From Niveibacterium microcysteis (GTDB lineage Bacteria; Pseudomonadota; Gammaproteobacteria; Burkholderiales; Rhodocyclaceae), in NCBI RefSeq assembly GCF_017161445.1, contig NZ_CP071060.1, forward strand, positions 3,968,001 to 4,032,000: a stretch of DNA of 64,000 nucleotides, read 5' to 3'. Position numbers and translations under genes: made by a program. Every line of letters starts with the position of its first letter. Within the stretch, counting starts at the first letter, position 1. Of the stretch, positions 16,332 through 25,340 are shown piece after piece. The notes below the pieces were generated by a model that saw nothing but the letters and a program-made list of their open reading frames with translations, was not told where the DNA came from and made no database searches.

Positions 16332-17795
16332 CTAAAAAGCTGGCTGGCTGCACAACAACTGCACCTGTGCGGGCGTGAAGTAGTTGCCGTTCAAGATCAC
16401 GTACCACGCTTTGTCGTTCGGGATTTTCCCCTCGCATGCGATGCCTGCCTGCCAAAGCGCTAGCAACGTTGTGTTGAGCCGAACGATGTTTCGCAACGAA
16501 TTCGGCCCTCCTTGCCGAAGCTCGTTCTTCTTAATCAGGAAAAGGCCCGTCTTCCGAACGTAATCAGCGAGCCAAACCAGCAAGGTGTTAAAGTCAACTT
16601 GCTCCTGTGGAATCGCCGGCGGTTTTGCGAAATGCGAAACGAACTGACCCGAGAACCATTCGGCGAGTGCAGTCGCACGATCAAGCACATGACGTGAGAT
16701 TTCGCCCTCACAGCCCTCGAAGAAGGCCAGCAGAGCGCTGAGGCGACCAATTCGATTGGCTTCCTTCGCGGCGAAATCCTTATCATTCTGGAAGTAGCCT
16801 CCAGGACGCATGCACAATTGGATGTTGTCGTGCGTCGCTTCCCAGACGGCTTGGGCTTCTGGCGAGAAGTAGAGCTCCACCTTCTCCTTGAGTTCGGACA
16901 GATCGTCCCCGATCTGGCTTTCGAGAATCTCCTTGCATCGGTCGTAGAATTTCTCCATGACTTCGTCGGACGCGGTCGACGAGTGCGTAATCATTCGATA
17001 GCCCGATGAGGATGGCGGTGTAACTATGTAGCACCGCGCGAGAAGTCCCACGCTTCGCGCATGCTCGCCTTTCATTGCGAGAAAGCTGTCAAACACGCCG
17101 ATCTGGGTCATCAGGAGTAGCGTCAGGCTCGGGTCGCGAGCGACGGTTTCCCCATCAGAGCTACGATCCGAAATCAGATCGGAACCGTCGTACGCTTTGT
17201 TTAGGGTGCCCATGTCGGACATCGCTTGCCCCCTAAACACGCGTTCGGCTTCGTCGGACAAGAGACTCGTCGTCGGAAAGCATTCGGCGAGGTTCTTGTG
17301 CAGTGCAGTAACGCTGACGCGCTCGTGCACCAGCTTGAACCGTTTTGGGCGTTGAGGCTTTTTGGCTTGGTGTGCCAGCAGCGCGGCGCTTTCCTCTTCA
17401 GTCGATTCCAGCGCGGCCGCTTTCTTCTGGATCGCCTTCAGGAGGCCTTTCTCGGTTGCGGTCCAGATCCGAAGTTCCGCATTGTGGCGTTCAAGTTGTT
17501 GTGTGAAGCGAACGGCCTGCTCGGCCTCGAATCTCGTTACGCCTTGCAAGAGCTTCTTAATTACAGCGGTCTTAAGTTCCCCCGAATCTTGTTTGACGAT
17601 GAACCACAGGGCGACTGGCGAGATGAGGCCCTTGCGGAGTCGCATGCGCAAACGACCTTGACAGACCAGGCCGAGCACCGCGATCAGGGCGGTAAGGATC
17701 GCTTCGATGGAGACGCCCGTCTCGCGGTGGACTTCCAGCACAACGGCACTGAGGTCAGGCCCCAGCGCCCAAAGCAATTTTTCGCTATTCAGCAT
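16332..17795 (-). CDS. DUF3987 (YfjI-type) protein
   Basis: The 487-residue protein matches the DUF3987/YfjI family of prophage and satellite primase-helicase-like proteins. The N-terminal LSAVVLEVHRETGVSIEAIL and AVLGLVCQGRL blocks, the central SLLSDEAERVFRGQ (an aspartate-rich Walker-B-like segment) and the following LTLLLMTQIGVFDSFL are recognisable. The usual Gly-Ser-Gly-Lys-Ser loop is degenerate here (KQDSGELKTAV), so ATP binding is uncertain. The start at 17795 is chosen because GGAGG (17801-17805) fits it; an in-frame ATG lies at 17810. It sits in a minus-strand module with the AlpA-like gene upstream and probably serves element replication. Confidence 0.8.
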   Translation of the reverse strand: MLNSEKLLWALGPDLSAVVLEVHRETGVSIEAILTALIAVLGLVCQGRLRMRLRKGLISPVALWFIVKQDSGELKTAVIKKLLQGVTRFEAEQAVRFTQQLERHNAELRIWTATEKGLLKAIQKKAAALESTEEESAALLAHQAKKPQRPKRFKLVHERVSVTALHKNLAECFPTTSLLSDEAERVFRGQAMSDMGTLNKAYDGSDLISDRSSDGETVARDPSLTLLLMTQIGVFDSFLAMKGEHARSVGLLARCYIVTPPSSSGYRMITHSSTASDEVMEKFYDRCKEILESQIGDDLSELKEKVELYFSPEAQAVWEATHDNIQLCMRPGGYFQNDKDFAAKEANRIGRLSALLAFFEGCEGEISRHVLDRATALAEWFSGQFVSHFAKPPAIPQEQVDFNTLLVWLADYVRKTGLFLIKKNELRQGGPNSLRNIVRLNTTLLALWQAGIACEGKIPNDKAWYVILNGNYFTPAQVQLLCSQPAF

Positions 17796-17933
17796 TTGCC
17801 CTCCAAGCATCGAACGCGCCAGACATTGATTTCGTTTGCTCCGTGGTCAGCTTCCCTGGCAGCACTTGAGCTCTATCGAAGCGGCAAGGCTGAGCCACGA
17901 AAGGACTTCGACTGTACTTGCCCACGATTTGCC

Positions 17934-18140
17934 TCATGCCGCACCGTCATCGTCCGAATAAATCAGCGACACCCCTGCAGTGAAAGCCAAGCTCTCTTCG
18001 CTGGTCAGAGGCCGGCGAGCATCTCCTATCGAAGGATCATCCATGGCGCCTGACGCGGACATTTTTGCGATCGCATCCTCTACGGCGGCGAGAATCGCGG
18101 GTGACAACGCCCAAACAGGAAAATCAACGTAAACCTTCAT
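17934..18140 (-). CDS. Small hypothetical protein (68 aa)
   Basis: The ATG overlaps the stop of the AlpA-like gene by 4 nt (ATGA), with AGGTG as ribosome site. The product begins MKVYVDFPVWALSPAILAAV and has an acidic C-terminus (YSDDDGAA). No family was recognised. Genes of this size commonly lie between AlpA regulators and DUF3987 genes in satellite elements. The ~138 nt to the DUF3987 start hold no further frame. Confidence 0.55.
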   Translation of the reverse strand: MKVYVDFPVWALSPAILAAVEDAIAKMSASGAMDDPSIGDARRPLTSEESLAFTAGVSLIYSDDDGAA

Positions 18141-18364
18141 TTGTCACCTCGCACTTCCTCAGCACGCAGCAGTGCGCGCAGCTCTCCCACATTCCACCTT
18201 GTGTGCGCGCCGAATTTTCGAGGCTTCGGCAGCTGGCGCCTTCTAAGCCGAGCCCAGATCGTCGGCACCTTGCAGCCAAACAAAGCTGCCACGACGTTCA
18301 CGTCGACATGAGCTGCGTTAGGGAGTGTGTCGAAGTTAGCGGCGTCAATACATTCCAAAGTCAT
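18137..18364 (-). CDS. AlpA/excisionase-like helix-turn-helix regulator (75 aa)
   Basis: A winged-helix MerR/AlpA-type protein. VDVNVVAALFGCKVPTIWARL is the helix-turn-helix, followed by the wing PKPRKFGAHTRWNVGELRALL, exactly the pattern of AlpA regulators (basic K-P-x-K-x-G, then T-x-W). AGGAG lies 7 nt before the ATG. Such proteins activate integrase and excision genes or the first operon of satellite elements. It is the first gene of the minus-strand module and overlaps the 68-aa gene. Confidence 0.75.
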   Translation of the reverse strand: MTLECIDAANFDTLPNAAHVDVNVVAALFGCKVPTIWARLRRRQLPKPRKFGAHTRWNVGELRALLRAEEVRGDK

Positions 18365-18778
18365 GTGTTTCTCCTCAGTTGTGGGACTCAGTCACTTGCA
18401 GGCATCCAGCTCACGACGATCCTCGTCTTGGCGCTTTCTGATGACTGCCGGCGTGCCGCTAGGATCTGCGTTCAGGACCGCCGGGCCAATGCAGAGAAAC
18501 GCACCGAAATTCATGCCTTGACATTCGAGACCATTTACGCTCTCTACCGTCCAAACTGCCTGAAAGGAGTACGACGGATTCGATGACCCACGAACAAGAC
18601 TTGGGAGCGGGATCGGATAAACTTGGCTTACCAACTACGAACGAGGTCTTCCTAGGGCGCCGCCCGCGGGTAGCCGGACGGGTAGCCAGAACCAGAAAGC
18701 AGCACGAAAAACACCGCCAAGACCCCGTTTTTTATAAATGTATTTTCGACAACCAGAACAATTCGACATCGTCCTGCT
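18365..18778. other. 414-nt region without a gene; likely island right boundary and promoters
   Basis: No supported gene is present. It holds the promoter of the AlpA-like gene near 18365-18400, an in-tandem CGGGTAGCC repeat (about 18668-18690) and a T-rich stretch TTTTTTATAAAT (about 18728-18739) that could be a promoter for the UbiA-family gene. The element/chromosome junction probably lies here. An 80-residue minus-strand frame (18392-18634) has no ribosome site or known relatives that I recognise. Confidence 0.4.
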
Positions 18779-19690
18779 GTGATCGGCACGCTGCTGCTCG
18801 CCACCCGCCCGGCCTTCCTCAGCATCACGCTGGTTGCAGTGCTGGTCGGGCTGGCTACGCCGGTATCACAGGGCATTCCGATCCACGCCGGGCTCGCGTT
18901 GGCGAGCCTTGCGGTGGCATTGCTCGCGCACGCCGGCGCAAACGTGCTGAACGATTATCACGACCACCTGAACGGCTGCGACGCTGCCAATACCGAACGC
19001 GTAGCGCCCTACACCGGGGGCAGCCGCTTCATTCAGGACGGCCGCCTGACGCCCGAGCAAACGCGCCGGCTTGCGCTTGTGCTGCTCTCCGCTGCGGCCG
19101 CGATCGGCGCCTGGATCGTATCCGTCGCGGGCCTGCCCCTGCTGGCGCTCGGCGGCCTCGGGTTGGCGCTCGCCTGGGCCTATTCCGCCCCGCCCTTGAA
19201 GCTGCAGGCGCGCGGCCTCGGTGAGTGGGCAATCGTGGCGTGCTGGCTGCTGATCATTGTCGGATGCGACGCCGTGCAACGCCGCGCGCTGAGCCTCCAG
19301 CCCGTAGTTACCGGTTTGCCCCTCGCGTTGATGGCGGCGGCAATTCTGTTCATCAACCAGTTCCCGGACCGCGCCGCCGATGCGCAGGCCGGCAAGCGTA
19401 CGCTGGTGGTCCGGCTCGGTCCGGAGGCCGCGAAGTGGGGGCTTTTCGGACTCTTCATGGCCGCGCTGATCTGGGTTGTGCTGATGATCGGTCGTCAGAA
19501 TCTGCCCCAACTCTGCGGCATTTCGCTCGCGATGCTGCCGGTGGCAACAGCTGCATCACGCGAACTGGTCGCCCATGCGAGCGAGCCCGCTGCGCTGCGC
19601 CCTGCGATTCGCAGCACGCTGCTGGCGGCGCACCTGCACGGCCTGCTGATGGCGGGCGCCCTGCTTTTGATCGGACGACACTGGCGATGA
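18779..19690 (+). CDS. UbiA-family prenyltransferase (MenA-like)
   Basis: A 303-residue membrane protein with about eight or nine hydrophobic helices. It has the first Asp motif NDYHDHLNGCD (NDxxDxxxD-like) and the second NQFPDRAADAQAGKRTLVVRLG, typical of UbiA enzymes transferring prenyl chains onto aromatic rings; the spacing resembles MenA-type DHNA octaprenyltransferases. The start is GTG 18779; the frame is open upstream without an ATG, so the N-terminus could have been altered at the island junction. It overlaps the HAD gene by 4 nt (ATGA). Confidence 0.8.
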   Translation: MIGTLLLATRPAFLSITLVAVLVGLATPVSQGIPIHAGLALASLAVALLAHAGANVLNDYHDHLNGCDAANTERVAPYTGGSRFIQDGRLTPEQTRRLALVLLSAAAAIGAWIVSVAGLPLLALGGLGLALAWAYSAPPLKLQARGLGEWAIVACWLLIIVGCDAVQRRALSLQPVVTGLPLALMAAAILFINQFPDRAADAQAGKRTLVVRLGPEAAKWGLFGLFMAALIWVVLMIGRQNLPQLCGISLAMLPVATAASRELVAHASEPAALRPAIRSTLLAAHLHGLLMAGALLLIGRHWR

Positions 19691-20334
19691 GAATTGAAGC
19701 CGTCATTTTCGATATGGATGGCCTGCTGCTCGATAGCGAGCGCGTGTCCTACGCCTGCGGGCGGGAAGCGTGCGAGGCGCTGGGCCTGCCCTGGCGCGAG
19801 GAAACAGCCCTCGCGATGATCGGGCGCAACGCACGCGACAACGCGCTGCTTCTCGAAGGCCTGTTCGGCGACTCGCGTCATGTCGACGCCCATGCGGCCG
19901 AATTCGCGCGGCGCTACGAGGCCTTGATTGCTGCGGGCGCGATCCCGCTCAAGCCGGGCGTGACCGAATTGCTCGATCTACTGGATCGGCTGGCGCTGCC
20001 GCGCGCCGTTGCCACTTCGACGAGCCACGCGCGCGCGCAGTTCAAGCTTGAACGGGTAGGCCTGGCAGCGCGGATGCATGCCGTGATCGGCGGCGACCAG
20101 GTGCCGCAGGGCAAGCCCGCGCCGGACATCTTTCTCGCCGCGGCAGCGCGGCTCGGAATTGCGCCGGCGAACTGTCTCGCACTGGAAGACTCCAACGCCG
20201 GTGCGCGCGCCGCGTTGGCCGCTGGTATGCAAGTTCGCATGGTGCCCGACCTGCTGGCCCCAGATGCCGATGTGATCGCCGCCGGGGCGCGCATCGTGCC
20301 GTCCCTCTTTGCCGTCATCGAGGAGCTCGCGTGA
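19687..20334 (+). CDS. HAD-superfamily hydrolase (beta-phosphoglucomutase-like)
   Basis: 215 residues. Motif I is DMDGLLLDSE with the nucleophile and acid/base aspartates, motif II is the VATSTSHAR threonine/serine loop, motif III is KPAPDIF, and motif IV is LALEDSNAG. This is the signature of HAD subfamily I phosphatases/phosphomutases (CbbY/YcjU-like). The substrate is unknown. The ATG overlaps the preceding stop (ATGA), and the gene overlaps the next start by 4 nt (GTGA), marking a tight operon. Confidence 0.88.
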   Translation: MRIEAVIFDMDGLLLDSERVSYACGREACEALGLPWREETALAMIGRNARDNALLLEGLFGDSRHVDAHAAEFARRYEALIAAGAIPLKPGVTELLDLLDRLALPRAVATSTSHARAQFKLERVGLAARMHAVIGGDQVPQGKPAPDIFLAAAARLGIAPANCLALEDSNAGARAALAAGMQVRMVPDLLAPDADVIAAGARIVPSLFAVIEELA

Positions 20335-20705
20335 AACTGCTTTGTCTTCCGCTACTGCTGGGCGCATATTCCGCGCTGGCCCAACCGCAGACGCCCAACA
20401 CCGCCGCGCCCGCTACGTCGAACGGCCCGGTCGGATCCACCGCGTTTTGCCTGTTTGCGCTGCCGCCGGAGAACGGCAACCAGCGCTGGGTGAACCTGGG
20501 GATCGTGCAATACGTCGAAGCGCGCGCCGATGCGGTGCAGATCACTTACGGCGGCGGCAACCTCGGCAGTGGCTACGACGCGAAGATTCCGGTGAAATCG
20601 GCCGACGAGGCACGCGCGGTGATGCAAAAGCTGCGGCAAACCGCGGAGGACTGCGCGCGCCGCCCGGCCGCCTCGACCAGCACAACGAAGGAAGACACAC
20701 GATGA
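20331..20705 (+). CDS. Secreted hypothetical protein (124 aa)
   Basis: GTG start overlapping the HAD stop by 4 nt. The first ~17 residues form a signal peptide (KLLCLPLLLGAYSALA). The mature part has a small beta-rich domain, VNLGIVQYVEARADAVQITYGGGN, and a pair of Cys that could form a disulfide. No family was recognised. It overlaps the GST gene by 4 nt (ATGA), so it is part of the same operon. Confidence 0.6.
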   Translation: MKLLCLPLLLGAYSALAQPQTPNTAAPATSNGPVGSTAFCLFALPPENGNQRWVNLGIVQYVEARADAVQITYGGGNLGSGYDAKIPVKSADEARAVMQKLRQTAEDCARRPAASTSTTKEDTR

Positions 20706-21313
20706 AGCTGATCGGCATGCTCGACTCGCCCTATGTGCGCCGCGTGGCCATTTCGGCCAGGCTGATGGGCGTTGCCCTCGAACACGAATCGGTATCGGTG
20801 TTCCGGCACATGGATCGCTTCTCGGCGATCAACCCCTTGATCAAGGCGCCGACGCTGATTTGCGACGACGGCGGCATCCTGATGGACAGCACGCTGATCC
20901 TCGACCATGTCGAGGCCCATGCCGACGCGACACGCCGCCTGACACCCGCCGAGGGCCCGGCACGGCAGCAAGCGCTGTACCGTGTGGGCGTCGCGCTCGT
21001 TGCAATGGAAAAGGCGGTGCAGTGGTACTACGAGATCGCGCTGCGGCCTGAAACCAAGCGCTGGGACGACTGGATCACCCGCATCAGCCAGCAGTTGCAG
21101 CGCGCGTTCGAGCTGCTGGAAGTGGCCTTGCCGGCCGAGGGCTGGTTCGGCGGCGACCACATGGACTCCACCGACGTGGCGTGCGCCGTCGCATGGCGTT
21201 TCACCCACTTCGTGCTGCCCGGCAAGCTTGACGCGGCAACCTTCCCACGCATGGCGGCCCATTCCGCCCGTGCCGAGGCGCTGCCCGAATTTCTCGCCTG
21301 CCCGCTGGAATGA
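20702..21313 (+). CDS. Glutathione S-transferase family protein
   Basis: The 203-residue protein starts MKLIGMLDSPYVRRVAISAR, the N-terminal thioredoxin-like domain of GST enzymes with the catalytic Ser/Tyr region, followed by the LIKAPTLICDDGGILMDSTLIL block that binds glutathione. The C-terminal all-helical domain completes the fold. The length is normal. It ends an operon in which every gene overlaps the next by 4 nt; a strong terminator follows. Confidence 0.88.
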   Translation: MKLIGMLDSPYVRRVAISARLMGVALEHESVSVFRHMDRFSAINPLIKAPTLICDDGGILMDSTLILDHVEAHADATRRLTPAEGPARQQALYRVGVALVAMEKAVQWYYEIALRPETKRWDDWITRISQQLQRAFELLEVALPAEGWFGGDHMDSTDVACAVAWRFTHFVLPGKLDAATFPRMAAHSARAEALPEFLACPLE

Positions 21314-21346
21314 AACAGGCCGCCCGCGGGCGGCCTGTTTGTTTCT
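21313..21346. terminator. Strong bidirectional terminator
   Basis: AAACAGGCCGCCCG and CGGGCGGCCTGTTT (21313-21340) form a perfect GC-rich hairpin with T/A runs on both sides. It lies between the GST gene and the convergent lipoprotein gene and can serve both. Confidence 0.85.
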
Positions 21347-21361
21347 GAGCAGAGAAGACGC

Positions 21362-21586
21362 TCAGCGTTCCATGATCTGGACGATGTCGTCCTTCGGAAT
21401 CATGGTCGCCTTGCCGTCGGCATCCTTCAGCTTGTACATGCCGCTCTTCTCATCGAGTTGAGGCTTGCCGTCAGATACCAGCATGCGGCCTTCCTTGGTG
21501 CTCAGGATGTACTGACTGCCACCGCATGCGGCGAGCCCGAGCGACAGTGCAACTGCGGTCACCACGGCCATCGAAAGCTGTTTCAT
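21362..21586 (-). CDS. YgdI/YgdR-type lipoprotein (DUF903)
   Basis: A 74-residue lipoprotein: hydrophobic signal with lipobox LAAC (Cys21), then SQYILSTKEGRMLVSDGKP and a C-terminal IPKDDIVQIMER, the pattern of the small YgdI/YgdR SH3-like lipoproteins. The ribosome site AGGGAGG precedes the ATG. It is convergent with the GST gene. The function in the family is unknown. Confidence 0.8.
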   Translation of the reverse strand: MKQLSMAVVTAVALSLGLAACGGSQYILSTKEGRMLVSDGKPQLDEKSGMYKLKDADGKATMIPKDDIVQIMER

Positions 21587-21735
21587 CTCCGAACCTCCCT
21601 TGATGCGTTGATGGTTGCCGGCCCGTAGCTTCTTCTTTTGGGCCGCAAAACAAGCCTAGACCAGCAAATCCGGCCCTGCCACCGCGATTCGCGCCGCTAC
21701 CCGTACAATCTCCGCTTTACTTGATGTGCTCGAAC

Positions 21736-22323
21736 ATGATCGGACGCCTGCGCGGCACCCTCGCCGAAAAGAACCCGCCACAGATCCTGCTGGATGTGGG
21801 TGGGGTCGGCTATGAACTGGAGGTGCCGATGAGCACCTTCTACAACCTGCCCGCCACCGGACAGCCGGTTACCCTGCACACGCACATGGCCGTGCGCGAG
21901 GACGGGCACTTCCTGTACGGCTTCGGGTCGGAAGATGAACGCGTGGCCTTCCGCCAGTTGCTTAAGATCTCCGGCATCGGCGCACGAACCGCACTTGCGG
22001 TGCTGTCGGGGCTGTCGGTGACCGAGCTTGCGCAGGTGGTGGCCTCCCAGGAGCCCGGCCGCCTGACCAAGGTGCCCGGCATCGGAAAAAAGACCGCCGA
22101 GCGCTTGCTGCTCGAACTGCGCGACAAACTGCCCAAGGCCCTGCCCGCCGCGCACGCCCATGCGGCAACTGCGGCCGCCGGCGCCCAGGGCGACATCGCC
22201 AACGCGCTGCTGGCGCTCGGCTACAACGACAAGGAAGCGCAGGCGGCGATGAAACAGTTGCCGGCCGACATCGGCGTCTCCGATGGCATCCGTGCAGCAT
22301 TGAAGCTGCTCTCCAAAGTCTGA
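21736..22323 (+). CDS. ruvA: Holliday junction branch migration protein RuvA
   Basis: 195 residues. The N-terminal OB fold is [20 protein letters not shown]...GVGYELEVP. The double helix-hairpin-helix is [19 protein letters not shown] and [16 protein letters not shown]. The C-terminal domain III ([20 protein letters not shown]) binds RuvB. RuvA tetramers hold the four-way junction and load RuvB. The start ATG 21736 gives the canonical N-terminus; longer starts at 21721/21724 add non-conserved residues. ruvB is about 12.6 kb away at 34314 rather than adjacent. Confidence 0.97.
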   Translation: MIGRLRGTLAEKNPPQILLDVGGVGYELEVPMSTFYNLPATGQPVTLHTHMAVREDGHFLYGFGSEDERVAFRQLLKISGIGARTALAVLSGLSVTELAQVVASQEPGRLTKVPGIGKKTAERLLLELRDKLPKALPAAHAHAATAAAGAQGDIANALLALGYNDKEAQAAMKQLPADIGVSDGIRAALKLLSKV

Positions 22324-22368
22324 TCCACGCCGCGACGGGCGTCGCAGGCCTTACATGCAGGACGCATC

Positions 22369-23088
22369 ATGAACGCAGAAATCGAAATCCACCGCCCGCT
22401 CGACGACGACGAACTCGACACGCTGGATGATTTGCTGAGCCAGTTCCCGGACTCGCTGTCGCTCGAAGAGATGGACGGCCTGTTCTGTGCGCTGGTGGTC
22501 GGCCCCGAGGTCGTATCACCCGCAGAATGGGTGCCCGCAGTGCTGGGCGCCGAGAAGCCCGAGTGGGAATCCGACGCGCAGGCGCGCCAGACGATCGAGC
22601 TGCTGATGCGGCACTGGAACACCGTAGCCACCGGCTTCCGCGAGGATTGGTCCGGCGTCAGCGCGGAAGAAGGTTCGGAGTCGATGTACTTCCCGCTGCT
22701 CGATGACCCGGAAGAGAGCGGCCATCCGCTCGCCGAAGGCTGGGCGCGCGGTTTCCGCGATGGCCTGGAGTGGATGGACGACGCACACTGGGATGCGCTC
22801 GAAGAGGACGAAGACTGCGTCACGCTGCTGAACCTGATCGCGGCGATGGACTCGGGCGAGAAATCCGCCGGACATCCGCTCTCCGACGATGAGCGCGACG
22901 AGATCCTCAGCCCGCTCGTCGCCGGTCTGCAGTACCTCTATGCCTTCTGGCGCCGCTATCTGCGCGTGGTCACCGCGCCGCGGGTGCCGATGCGCGCGCC
23001 GGAACTGCCGGGCCGCAACGACATCTGCCCTTGCGGGAGTGGCAAGAAATTCAAGAAGTGCTGCGGCTCGCCGGAAAAGCTGCACTGA
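22369..23088 (+). CDS. YecA/UPF0149-family protein with SEC-C zinc motif
   Basis: A 239-residue protein with an N-terminal UPF0149 domain ([27 protein letters not shown]) and a C-terminal SEC-C motif, [19 protein letters not shown], whose CxCx(8)CC residues bind zinc as in SecA. Related proteins interact with the translation/secretion machinery. It follows ruvA by 45 nt and may be co-transcribed. Confidence 0.85.
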   Translation: MNAEIEIHRPLDDDELDTLDDLLSQFPDSLSLEEMDGLFCALVVGPEVVSPAEWVPAVLGAEKPEWESDAQARQTIELLMRHWNTVATGFREDWSGVSAEEGSESMYFPLLDDPEESGHPLAEGWARGFRDGLEWMDDAHWDALEEDEDCVTLLNLIAAMDSGEKSAGHPLSDDERDEILSPLVAGLQYLYAFWRRYLRVVTAPRVPMRAPELPGRNDICPCGSGKKFKKCCGSPEKLH

Positions 23089-23176
23089 CCTACCCGCCAC
23101 TGCGTGACGACGGCCCGTAACGGGCCGCACGCCACGCGCGCCCGCGCTGCGGGCCGAATCCATTGACCCACGCCTG

Positions 23177-24067
23177 ATGTCCGCCCGTCCGCTCCGCAGT
23201 TACGCCCTGTTGTTCGCCTCGATGGCCGTCGTTGGCAGCTACGTCGCGCTGTCGAAGCCGCTCGTGGCTGCGCTGCCGGTGTTTCTGCTCGCGTGGTTGC
23301 GCTTTGGCATCGGCGGGCTCGCAATGCTGCGCCAAACGCTGCCGCGCCGCGACGAACGCATCAGTGGGGCGACCTGGCGCGCGCTGTTCCTGCAAAGCTT
23401 CTTCGGCAACTTTCTGTTCTCGATCTGCATGCTGTACGGCGTATCGCAAACTTCGGCCACTGCGGCCGGCGTGATCCTCGCGACGCTGCCCGCGATGGTC
23501 GCGCTGCAGTCGCGGGTGATCCTTGGCGAACGCCTCGCGCCGCGGAACCTCGTCGCGGTGCTGCTCGCGGTCGTCGGCATCGCGACGCTGGGGCTGTCGA
23601 AAGGCGAGGCAGGCCAAAGCTCACTGGTGGGCAACCTGCTGCTGATCGGCGCCGTGGCCTGCGAGGCCGCCTATGTGGTGATTGGCAAGCGCGTCTCGGC
23701 CCACCTGCCGCCGCTGCGCGTCTCGGCGCTGATCAACCTCGTCGGCCTGCTGCTGATGACGCCGTTCGGGCTGTGGCAGGCGATCGGCTTCGATTTCGCC
23801 GGCGTCGCCCCCGGCATGTGGGTACTGCTGGTGTTCTACGCGCTTGGTGCGAGCGTGTTCTCGGTGTGGTTGTGGATGAGCGGCCTGCGCGGCGTGCCGG
23901 CCAACCATGCCGGTGTGTTCACGATTGCGCTGCCACTCGCGGCAAGTGCGGTCGGCGTCGCCTTCCTCGGCGAAACACTGCGCCTGCCGCACTTCGTTGC
24001 TTTCGGCTGCGCGGTCGCGGGCGTAGTGCTTACGGCCTGGCCGCGGCGCAGCACCCCGGCAGGCTGA
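23177..24067 (+). CDS. DMT-superfamily transporter (EamA domains)
   Basis: The 296-residue integral membrane protein has about ten hydrophobic helices in two EamA repeats (first from VVGSYVALSKPLV, second from LLIGAVACEAAYVVIGKRVS). This is the usual length for drug/metabolite exporters. The substrate cannot be inferred. It is convergent with the c-di-GMP phosphodiesterase-like gene, with a GC-rich dyad between them. Confidence 0.85.
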   Translation: MSARPLRSYALLFASMAVVGSYVALSKPLVAALPVFLLAWLRFGIGGLAMLRQTLPRRDERISGATWRALFLQSFFGNFLFSICMLYGVSQTSATAAGVILATLPAMVALQSRVILGERLAPRNLVAVLLAVVGIATLGLSKGEAGQSSLVGNLLLIGAVACEAAYVVIGKRVSAHLPPLRVSALINLVGLLLMTPFGLWQAIGFDFAGVAPGMWVLLVFYALGASVFSVWLWMSGLRGVPANHAGVFTIALPLAASAVGVAFLGETLRLPHFVAFGCAVAGVVLTAWPRRSTPAG

Positions 24068-24074
24068 AGCGCAG

Positions 24075-24100
24075 GGCCGGCCACATGCCCTAAGCCGGCC
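24075..24100. terminator. GC-rich dyad between convergent genes
   Basis: GGCCGGC (24075-24081) pairs with GCCGGCC (24094-24100), overlapping the 3' end of the REC-EAL gene. The convergent arrangement suggests a shared terminator, but there is no T run. Confidence 0.3.
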
Positions 24101-25340
24101 GCGCGGGTTTCTCCTGCCGCAGCTCGCGCACGCGCGTGAGGTGGCCTTTGAGCCAGCCCGCGAGCTCGTCGCCGGGCATCGGCCTGGCGATCAGGAAGCC
24201 CTGCGCGACCGAGCAGCCGGACTCTTGCAGCAGGCGCCAATCCTCCATCGTCTCGACGCCCTCGGCCACCGACACCAGGCCAAGCCGGTTCGACATATCA
24301 AGCGCGGACTGCAGGATCACCTTCAAGTGCTGCTTCCGGCTGGCGCCATGAACGAAGCTGCGATCGATCTTCAGTTCGGTGAAGGGAATGCGGGCGAGCT
24401 GCTGCATCGATGAAAAGCCGGTGCCGTAGTCGTCGATCGACAGCCCGAAACCTTTCAAACGCAGCCGCGCGAGTGTGCCCAGTGCAGCGCCGAGATTGGC
24501 CACCACTGAACTCTCGGTGATCTCCCAGACGATCTGCTCGGCGGGCACGCCGCTGGCTTCCTGCAGCAAGCGCATTTCCTGCGGAAAGCCCGGAGTGTCG
24601 AGCGACAGCGGTGACAGGTTGATTGCCATGGTCAGGCGCAGCTCGCGCGCGTTCCACTGCGCCGCCTGCGCCAGCGCGCGCTCGGTCATCTTCATCGTCA
24701 GTTCGCGGATCAGGCCAGAGCGTTCCGCCAGCGGGATGAAGGTGTCGGGCGCGATCATCCCGCGCTCCGGGTGTTGCCAACGCGCAAGCGCTTCGACGCC
24801 CTTGATCATCCCGCTGCGCACATCGACCTTGGGCTGATAGTACGGAACGATCTGCCCACCGCGGATCGCATCGGCCAGCTCCGACTCGCCGAGCGGCACG
24901 AAGATCGCCGCGGAACCCTGGGCAATCGCCTTACCCGCGCGTCCGATGCGGTCCAGCGCATCAGCCAGCTGCTCGGCGCCCAACGGCTTCTGCAGCGCTG
25001 CAACGATCTCGAGCCCGAGTGCCGCAGTCATCGCCTCGACCGAGTCGATCAAGGTCAGATCACGGCTGGATGCCACCATGATCGGGATCTGGATGCCCCG
25101 CTCGCGCAACTGCTGGATCAGCTCGACGCCGTCCATGTCCGGCATTTCGAGATCGATTACCAGCAGCGCCGGCGGCACGGTCAGCAGGGCAAGCAATTCG
25201 AGCGCCTCGACGCCGTTGCCGGCTTCGTACACAAGCTCGATGCCCAGCCCCTTCGCAAGCGCCACCGCGTGCTGGCGCTGCACCGCGCTGTCGTCGACGA
25301 CGAGCACGGAGTCCACCTGCGGATAACGTTTATCGTCCAT
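24090..25340 (-). CDS. Response regulator with EAL c-di-GMP phosphodiesterase domain
   Basis: 416 residues. The N-terminal receiver domain (LVVDDSAVQ; phosphoacceptor in [17 protein letters not shown]) is followed from about residue 155 by an EAL domain. EALARW, the Mg-binding ITES segment, [16 protein letters not shown] and EGVET are all present, so phosphodiesterase activity is likely. It overlaps cheB by 11 nt and is the last gene of the chemotaxis operon. This suggests that Che phospho-signalling also controls c-di-GMP breakdown. Confidence 0.92.
   Translation of the reverse strand: MDDKRYPQVDSVLVVDDSAVQRQHAVALAKGLGIELVYEAGNGVEALELLALLTVPPALLVIDLEMPDMDGVELIQQLRERGIQIPIMVASSRDLTLIDSVEAMTAALGLEIVAALQKPLGAEQLADALDRIGRAGKAIAQGSAAIFVPLGESELADAIRGGQIVPYYQPKVDVRSGMIKGVEALARWQHPERGMIAPDTFIPLAERSGLIRELTMKMTERALAQAAQWNARELRLTMAINLSPLSLDTPGFPQEMRLLQEASGVPAEQIVWEITESSVVANLGAALGTLARLRLKGFGLSIDDYGTGFSSMQQLARIPFTELKIDRSFVHGASRKQHLKVILQSALDMSNRLGLVSVAEGVETMEDWRLLQESGCSVAQGFLIARPMPGDELAGWLKGHLTRVRELRQEKPARPA

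Larger units (their letters stand above)
1..18700. mobile_element. Putative integrated genomic island (left end outside window)
   Basis: The region opens with the C-terminal end of a tyrosine recombinase. It then carries plasmid/ICE-type genes (DUF932, YqaJ-like exonuclease, RDF-like protein, XRE repressor), a methyltransferase-centred operon, IS remnants, and an AlpA/DUF3987/Gp2-like module. Base composition is visibly lower in GC than in the housekeeping genes from 18.8 kb on, especially 8.7-16 kb. The right boundary is inferred between the AlpA-like gene and the UbiA-family gene (about 18.4-18.77 kb). No att repeats could be confirmed because the left end is missing. It may be several nested elements rather than one. 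Confidence 0.6.

Noticed and set aside
18392..18634. 80-codon minus-strand ORF in the island boundary region
   Set aside because: No ribosome site, no recognised motif and no coding periodicity visible; treated as non-coding.
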